64,000 nt of DNA, taken from the NCBI RefSeq assembly GCF_000317675.1, contig NC_019776.1:1984001-2048000 (forward strand). The letters are read 5' to 3'. Source of the DNA: Cyanobacterium aponinum PCC 10605 (GTDB lineage: Bacteria; Cyanobacteriota; Cyanobacteriia; Cyanobacteriales; Cyanobacteriaceae). Position numbers and translations under genes: made by a program. The notes under the pieces are model-generated. The model worked only from the letters and a program-made list of their open reading frames with translations, did not search any database and had not been told where the DNA came from. How positions within the stretch are numbered: position 1 is the first letter of the stretch; each line of letters begins with the position of its first letter. This document shows, piece after piece, positions 59,006-64,000 of this stretch.

Positions 59006-60172
59006 CTATTGGTGCATAGCTTTAGCCAATTCAGCCGCCACTTTAGGGCGAGAGAATTCTGGAGGTGGCAATTCACCACGACGCAACATTTCTCTTACTT
59101 TTGTACCTGATAAGTGGATTCTTTCTTCTTTGGTAGCAGGGCTGGTTTTTGAGGTTGCCATTTGATTTGTGCGAGTACAATAGAAGGCGTGTTCAAATTT
59201 AAGAGGGGTGATGCCTAATTCTTCTGGTTTAAATTCATCAAAAATATGTTGAGCATCATAAGTACCATAGTAGTCGCCTACCCCTGCGTGATCTCTACCA
59301 ACGATAAAATGAGTACAACCGTAGTTTTTGCGAATCAAAGCATGGAAAATGGCTTCCCGAGGACCTGCGTAACGCATAGCGGATGGATTGATGGCAAGAA
59401 TAACTCGGTTTTGGGGGAAGTAGTTGTCCACCATAATCTCATAACAACGCATTCTTACATCGGCAGGAATGTCATCGCTTTTAGTTGCACCAACGAGGGG
59501 ATGAAGGAATAAACCGTCAACGATTTCTAAGGCACATTTGATGATGTATTCGTGGGCGCGGTGAATGGGGTTACGAGTTTGGAAGCCGACAACGGTTTTC
59601 CAGCCTCTTTCTACAAACATTTTACGGGATTCGGCGGGATCAATTTGATATTTAGGGAAGTAGGGGTGATCGTCTCTTTGTAGTAGCCAGATAGGCCCTG
59701 CAAGGTTGATTTCTCCTTGTTCGTAAACCACTTTAACTCCGGGATGTTTTTCTTCATCGGTGCGATACACGTTTACTGCTTCATGGGTTTTGTTATAGCG
59801 GTATTTCTGGGTTAATTCCAATACGCCAACAAATCTACCAGTATGATCATCTAAACGTACCCAACTACCTTCTTTTAAGGGTTCCGCTACTTCTGCACTA
59901 ACAGAAAGGGTTACAGGTACAGCCCAAGGTAATCCGTTCATTAAACGCATTTCTTCTACGACTCTTTCGTAGTCATCCTGTGCCATAAACCCGTTGAGAG
60001 GACTAAAACCACCAATAGCAATCATCACTAAATCAGATAAAGCACGATCATCTAATTCAATTCTAGGAAGGCTATCTGCTTGTGCCATAAATTCATCTCT
60101 TTCGGCAGGAGTTGCCACTCGATTGACTAAATGCCCTCCATGAGGCGCGATCGTCTCTATAATATTACTCAT
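59006..60172 (-). CDS. sat: Sulfate adenylyltransferase
   Basis: The enzyme makes adenosine-5'-phosphosulfate from sulfate and ATP, the first step of sulfate assimilation. The 388-aa protein has the PUA-like N-terminal domain and the active-site motifs [11 protein letters not shown] (198-208) and GRDHAG (292-297), the HxxH nucleotide loop being in HRAH. It is the homomeric Sat type without a fused APS kinase. Length is typical of cyanobacteria. Confidence 0.96.
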   Translation of the reverse strand: MSNIIETIAPHGGHLVNRVATPAERDEFMAQADSLPRIELDDRALSDLVMIAIGGFSPLNGFMAQDDYERVVEEMRLMNGLPWAVPVTLSVSAEVAEPLKEGSWVRLDDHTGRFVGVLELTQKYRYNKTHEAVNVYRTDEEKHPGVKVVYEQGEINLAGPIWLLQRDDHPYFPKYQIDPAESRKMFVERGWKTVVGFQTRNPIHRAHEYIIKCALEIVDGLFLHPLVGATKSDDIPADVRMRCYEIMVDNYFPQNRVILAINPSAMRYAGPREAIFHALIRKNYGCTHFIVGRDHAGVGDYYGTYDAQHIFDEFKPEELGITPLKFEHAFYCTRTNQMATSKTSPATKEERIHLSGTKVREMLRRGELPPPEFSRPKVAAELAKAMHQ

Positions 60173-60473
60173 ATAAATTTTTGTTAAGTTGATAAAGGAT
60201 CAGGTTTTATAGTATCAGGCATTGACTCTTAGAAACAATCAGGTTGCCAAATTTAAGGTTTGGGAGATTGGGGAAATAACGATAAAATTGCCTTAATCCG
60301 AACTGACGTTAAATAGTTAAGAATTAAGAATGAAAAATTAAGAATTGAGAATGAAAAACCATGAATACTTATTTATTATTTATTACTTGTTTCCCCCTTT
60401 CCCCTCATCACCTCATCCCCTACCACCTGAAACCTGCAACCCGACACCTGACACCTAACCTTATCGGATATTC
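60173..60473. repeat. Repeat-rich spacer upstream of sat
   Basis: It holds the 40-bp block 60274-60313 identical to 22561-22600, AAGAATTAAGAATGAAAAATT units, pyrimidine-rich units, AACCTGCAACCCGACACC and a reversed CAGTTCGGTTTAAGAATA-type repeat from about 60446 that continues into the CobW gene. Confidence 0.8.
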
Positions 60474-61517
60474 TTAAACCGAACTAAGGTTATTTAATTC
60501 TTGATTGATTTTTTGTTTTTCTAAATTTTTGCCGATGATTACAAGGCGGGTTACTCGGTTATCTTCAGGTTTCCAAAGACGATCAAAAAATGTTTCGATG
60601 CGATCGCCCACTCCCTGTAATACCATTCTCATGGGTTTATCGGGAACGTTAACAAATCCTTTGATGCGGTAAATTTCAAATTTTGTGATTAGTCTATGTA
60701 ATTCTTGGATTAAATCTTGTGGGTTGGAAGTTTCGGGAATTACTAACTCAAGGGAATTTATATCATCATCGTGATCGTGGTCTTCTTCTGTATCATGATG
60801 GGAAGGGCGATTGTTTAAATCATCTTCCACGGCGGCGTTAAAACCGAGTAAAATATCAGGGTTAATTTTTCCTTGATGACAGGGTATCACCTTTACTCCT
60901 TGACGTAATTCTTTTTCTAACCAAGACTTCACTTGAGTTAAATCCGTTTCGCTAATTAAATCAGTTTTGGTTAATAATACTAAATCGGCACAGGCTAATT
61001 GATCCTCGAATAGTTCCTCTATGGGGGTTTCATGGTCTAAACTAGGATCATCCGCCCTTTGGGCTTCTAAGGCTTCTAAATCTCCCACCAATGTACCATT
61101 AGCTAAGGCTTGGGCATCAACTACCGTCACCACACCGTCAACGGTGGCGTGGGTGCGAATTTCTTGCCATTTAAAGGCTTGTACGAGGGGTTTTGGTAAA
61201 GCTAATCCGGATGTTTCAATAATGATAGAGTCGATCGCATCTTTCCTTGTTAATAACTCTTGCATGGTCGGATAAAATTCTTCTTGGACTGTGCAACAAA
61301 GACAGCCATTTGTTAATTCAATGATGTTATTTTCTTCTTCCTCGGTATCGCATACCTGACAACTTCGCAACAAATCTCCGTCAATGCCTACTTCTCCAAA
61401 TTCATTGACTAAAACCGCAATTTTTCTTCCCTGATTATTTTGTAATAAGTGTCGTAAAAGAGTAGTTTTTCCCGCACCTAAAAAGCCTGTGATTACCGTT
61501 ACTGGAATTTTGTGCAT
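60474..61517 (-). CDS. CobW/COG0523 metal-chaperone GTPase
   Basis: This G3E GTPase delivers a metal (zinc, cobalt or other) to client proteins. The 347-aa protein has Walker A GFLGAGKTTL (11-20), the metal-binding CLCC (72-75), the TKTDL specificity loop (about 183-187) and a histidine/aspartate-rich stretch near 240-253 (HHDTEEDHDHDDD). The C-terminal CobW domain is present. The last codons (NLSSV) and the TAA are supplied by a dispersed repeat. A Zur-controlled role is common in the family but no Zur box was identified. Confidence 0.88.
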   Translation of the reverse strand: MHKIPVTVITGFLGAGKTTLLRHLLQNNQGRKIAVLVNEFGEVGIDGDLLRSCQVCDTEEEENNIIELTNGCLCCTVQEEFYPTMQELLTRKDAIDSIIIETSGLALPKPLVQAFKWQEIRTHATVDGVVTVVDAQALANGTLVGDLEALEAQRADDPSLDHETPIEELFEDQLACADLVLLTKTDLISETDLTQVKSWLEKELRQGVKVIPCHQGKINPDILLGFNAAVEDDLNNRPSHHDTEEDHDHDDDINSLELVIPETSNPQDLIQELHRLITKFEIYRIKGFVNVPDKPMRMVLQGVGDRIETFFDRLWKPEDNRVTRLVIIGKNLEKQKINQELNNLSSV

Positions 61518-61722
61518 TTTTATGATTATTTATCTATTAATTTTTATATTTTCCCTTGTATATATTTTATTGAAAAAAATTTTTTATTCAACCTTTGTAC
61601 AATAAAATACATACTTTACCGTTAATATCGTTACTAATAAATTTATTTGAAATAGCTTAAAAAGAACATAAAAACTATTGACATTATTTTTCTAATTTGT
61701 TATAATTCAAATATAGGAATAT

Positions 61723-61765
61723 AGCCACCTTTTTCTTGATCCGTAGCGATCAGGGGGGGGTGGCT
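61723..61765 (-). other. Nested stem-loop at the mutL 3' end
   Basis: Outer arms AGCCACC (61723-61729) and GGTGGCT (61759-61765) enclose an inner hairpin TGATC/GATCA and a run of eight or more G. The outer stem touches the mutL stop codon. No clear U-run follows on the minus strand, so it is a weak terminator candidate at best. Confidence 0.45.
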
Positions 61766-63456
61766 CATGTCTTTTTTTCCTCAATGCCATGACTTTTTCC
61801 TAATACCCAATGACGGCGGAAAAAGCGATATAAAGAAGACTCTTCTAGGGATAAATAAATGGGTCTGCCATGGGGGCAGGTGTGGGGATTTTTCGTGATT
61901 TTCCAATTATCAACGATGTTTTGCATCTGTTTAATGGTCAGTTTTTCACCATTACGAATGGCACTTCTACAGGCGATCGCAACTTGGGCAGAATTGAGAT
62001 CTCCTCCATAACTTAATTCCATGATTGCCGACAGAGAATCATCTCTATTTAAAAGTATTTTAGGAATGGCTCTTAATGCCCATAAATCCTCCCCAAAAGT
62101 TTCTATTTCCAAACCAATATTATTTAGTTGTTCTATTTGTTTAGGTAGTAATTTATCTAAAATAATGGGATTTTCTAAGGCTACTATTTCCCATTGATTT
62201 TGTAATTGTTCATAGATAATTCTCTCATGGGCGATGTGTTGTTCTATTAACCATATTCCTTGGGAATGTTCTGCAACAATATATGTATTTCTTGCTTGAG
62301 CTATGACTTGTAAATCAATTAAACCGATATTTTCTTCTGGACTTTTTTCTCTTTCTTTGATTTCCGGCGTTTCTAGGTGATAAATACTCTTATTCTCTGC
62401 TAATTTAAGGATATTTTCGACTCTTTTATTCTCCCATTTTTGAGATATATTATTATCAGTTAATTTAAAAATTTCTGCAATAGTATCTTTAATTTGTTCC
62501 TGCCAAAATTCAATATTATCTAAGAAAATTTCTGCTTTAGCAGGGTGTCGATTCCAGTCTATTTGTCGAGGAGATGTTTGTAAATGTAAAAAGGCGACGG
62601 GAAAACGATCCCTTTCTAAGGTACGATGAAAACTGCTATAAATAGCTGATTCTAACTCAGGGCATTTGATTATTCTACCGTTGATTCCTATCTTAACCCA
62701 ATCTGGTCGAGGACGAGAGATGCGATCGGGTAATCCTAAAACTAATTCAAGGTGAGAAATAGATTTTTCATAGGGAGTATCAATTGCTTTTTTTATAGTT
62801 TTTAAATCAGAATAATGAATAGTTTTTAATAATTGCGGTAAAATTTTATCCGCAGAATTACTACGACTAATGGAAAAAATTAAGCGATCATTCACTAATA
62901 ATTGCCAAGTAATATGAGGATGACATAAAGCAAATTCTCCTAACAAAATTTGAATTTTTTTCAACTGCTGTTTAAAAGGGGGATTTACCTGTCTTCTCAC
63001 AGGCATATTGCCAAATAAGTCGTTAACTCTTACTATTGTCCCCACGGCTGAAGGTTTGGGATAAATATGTTGTAGTTGGGCATTTTCTGCCATAATTTCC
63101 CAACCGCAATCATTAGTAACCCGACTGCTAATATTAATCTGTGCTAACTGAGCGATACTATGTAAGGCTTCACCCCTAAATCCTAACGTGTGAATATTAA
63201 TTAAATCATTAGTATTGTTTATTTTACTGGTGGCATGGGGTTGAATCGTCAGAGGTAAATCTTCTTGGGTAATACCTTCTCCGTTGTCGGCTACTTGTAA
63301 ATTCCATGTTTCTGGATAAATGGACACAAAAATGCGATCGGCTTTTGCATCTAAACTATTTTCTACTAACTCTCTGACAACGGCTACTAATGAATCTATA
63401 ACTTCTCCTGCGGCAATTAATTTAATTAAGTTGTCTGGTAATTTCCTGATAGCCAT
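61765..63456 (-). CDS. mutL: DNA mismatch repair protein MutL
   Basis: MutL links mismatch recognition by MutS to strand incision. The 563-aa protein has the GHKL ATPase motifs LVENSLDAKAD (29-39), VADNGEGI and TLGFRGEALHSIAQ. The C-terminal domain has endonuclease-type signs: an EQHIAHERIIYE motif (related to DQHAx2Ex4E, with E in place of the first D), ACRSAIRNGEKL and CPHGRP. Cyanobacteria lack MutH, so intrinsic nicking is expected. Length is typical. Confidence 0.94.
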   Translation of the reverse strand: MAIRKLPDNLIKLIAAGEVIDSLVAVVRELVENSLDAKADRIFVSIYPETWNLQVADNGEGITQEDLPLTIQPHATSKINNTNDLINIHTLGFRGEALHSIAQLAQINISSRVTNDCGWEIMAENAQLQHIYPKPSAVGTIVRVNDLFGNMPVRRQVNPPFKQQLKKIQILLGEFALCHPHITWQLLVNDRLIFSISRSNSADKILPQLLKTIHYSDLKTIKKAIDTPYEKSISHLELVLGLPDRISRPRPDWVKIGINGRIIKCPELESAIYSSFHRTLERDRFPVAFLHLQTSPRQIDWNRHPAKAEIFLDNIEFWQEQIKDTIAEIFKLTDNNISQKWENKRVENILKLAENKSIYHLETPEIKEREKSPEENIGLIDLQVIAQARNTYIVAEHSQGIWLIEQHIAHERIIYEQLQNQWEIVALENPIILDKLLPKQIEQLNNIGLEIETFGEDLWALRAIPKILLNRDDSLSAIMELSYGGDLNSAQVAIACRSAIRNGEKLTIKQMQNIVDNWKITKNPHTCPHGRPIYLSLEESSLYRFFRRHWVLGKSHGIEEKKT

Positions 63457-63548
63457 TTCAATTAGTGATTAGGGGTTGATGAAAAAATGGTTTCATGAGG
63501 GTGGGCAATAGGCAATAGTTTATAGTTTGATCATAAATAATAAAAACA

Positions 63549-63590
63549 CCTGAAACCTGCTACCTGAAACCTGCTACCTGAAACCTGCTA
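63549..63590. repeat. Three perfect 14-bp tandem repeats
   Basis: CCTGAAACCTGCTA occurs three times head to tail between mutL and the cytochrome gene. It is an ordered version of the ACCTGAAACCTG units found in many spacers here. Confidence 0.85.
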
Positions 63591-63606
63591 CCTACTTCTG
63601 ACTCAT

Positions 63607-64000
63607 TTACTCGTTAGTGACACTGTAGTCAAATTCTATAGCTCGATTATGACACTCAATACAGGTATTGTGAGTAACTGGGGTTGTAAATTTTATATCA
63701 GGATGTAGAGCGAAAAAGTAACGAGACTGGGCAATAAATTTTGGTCGAGGTTCATCTTTTAGCAGTTGCCTTGAGTATTGCTGTAAATATTGCCACATTA
63801 AAACTTGGGTAAAACGGACAATGCCATCTATTCTTACACCATAATGATTACCCGGATTTTCCAAAATTGTCTGCCATGTTTCCGAGGGTAAAACGGCGGG
63901 AGGAATTGGTATATGGCAAGTGGAACAATTTTCTAAGTATAAGTCTTTACCAATAACAAAGTTACCTACTGCCTTATCAACAGATTTTGTTCCTGCGGTC
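63607..64000 (-). CDS. Diheme cytochrome c, 3' part only
   Basis: The reading frame enters from the window edge at 64000 and ends at 63607, giving about 130 residues. Two CxxCH haem motifs are visible, CSTCH (about 63916-63930) and CIECH (about 63645-63660), with a conserved LPSETWQTILENPGNHYG between them. It belongs to the cyanobacterial diheme cytochrome c proteins that are usually lumenal or periplasmic. The N terminus and signal peptide are outside the window. Confidence 0.85.
   Translation of the reverse strand, partial: TAGTKSVDKAVGNFVIGKDLYLENCSTCHIPIPPAVLPSETWQTILENPGNHYGVRIDGIVRFTQVLMWQYLQQYSRQLLKDEPRPKFIAQSRYFFALHPDIKFTTPVTHNTCIECHNRAIEFDYSVTNE

Noticed and set aside
61565-61600. 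Zur-type operator upstream of the CobW gene
   Set aside because: TTGAA and TTCAA flank an A/T run, but this does not match the known Zur consensus well enough and is likely in such AT-rich DNA.
63549-63590. Regular repeats resembling a CRISPR array
   Set aside because: The 14-bp units are head to tail without spacers and no cas genes are present.

Overview
The window is chromosomal DNA from a low-GC, AT-rich unicellular cyanobacterium, most like the Cyanobacterium/Geminocystis group. Supporting marks are the many HIP1 octamers (GCGATCGC, for example near 652, 2553, 3588, 43020 and 56936), aldehyde-deformylating oxygenase, the variable subunit of ferredoxin:thioredoxin reductase, a PedR-type LuxR regulator, an MntCAB manganese transporter and several cyanobacterial families of unknown function (DUF3326, DUF4079, DUF4126). 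I found no rRNA, tRNA or CRISPR array. Genus-level placement is inference.

Layout. 0.2-8 kb: ftsZ, a secreted TPR protein, a YaaW-like protein, a [2Fe-2S] protein followed by lnt, an ArsR-type regulator and a small conserved protein. 8-9.1 kb: a tnpB remnant cut off by a structured RNA-like element. 9.1-12.2 kb: mntC-mntA-mntB. 12.3-15.3 kb: a 56-aa ORF abutting a DUF3326 gene, a second RNA-like element and a glycosyl-hydrolase-like secreted protein. 15.8-16.6 kb: an ORF-less group II intron. 17-30 kb: clpC, a mannose-1-phosphate guanylyltransferase, an LCP-family ligase, an orphan phosphorothioation-associated methyltransferase, cdsA, leuA and trpC. 31-33.3 kb: two broken Crp-family genes, one interrupted by a truncated tnpB. 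33.5-40 kb: pnp, a Uma2 nuclease, mnmG and a B12/radical-SAM protein. 40-52 kb: a GT39 glycosyltransferase, ado, speE, dusB, pedR, an SphR-like regulator, ftrV and a DUF389 protein. 53-64 kb: a cyclic-nucleotide-binding protein with ackA, an XPB-like helicase, ruvC, an MFS transporter, sat, a CobW GTPase, mutL and the 3' end of a diheme cytochrome c.

Most genes are housekeeping and stand alone; clear same-strand neighbourhoods are mntCAB, the 56-aa ORF with DUF3326, the cyclic-nucleotide-binding protein with ackA, and GT39 with a small membrane protein. The intergenic space is filled with dispersed repeats, and in at least two places these run into coding 3' ends.

The most interesting signal is a family of about 360-410 bp elements (8377-8743, 13560-13967, 44473-44832, and a decayed copy at 49287-49472). 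They share an IS200/IS605-like terminus and several hairpins whose arms change in a compensatory way between copies. I read them as protein-less omega-RNA loci (HEARO/IscB type or TnpB reRNA type). No complete IscB or TnpB gene is present in the window.
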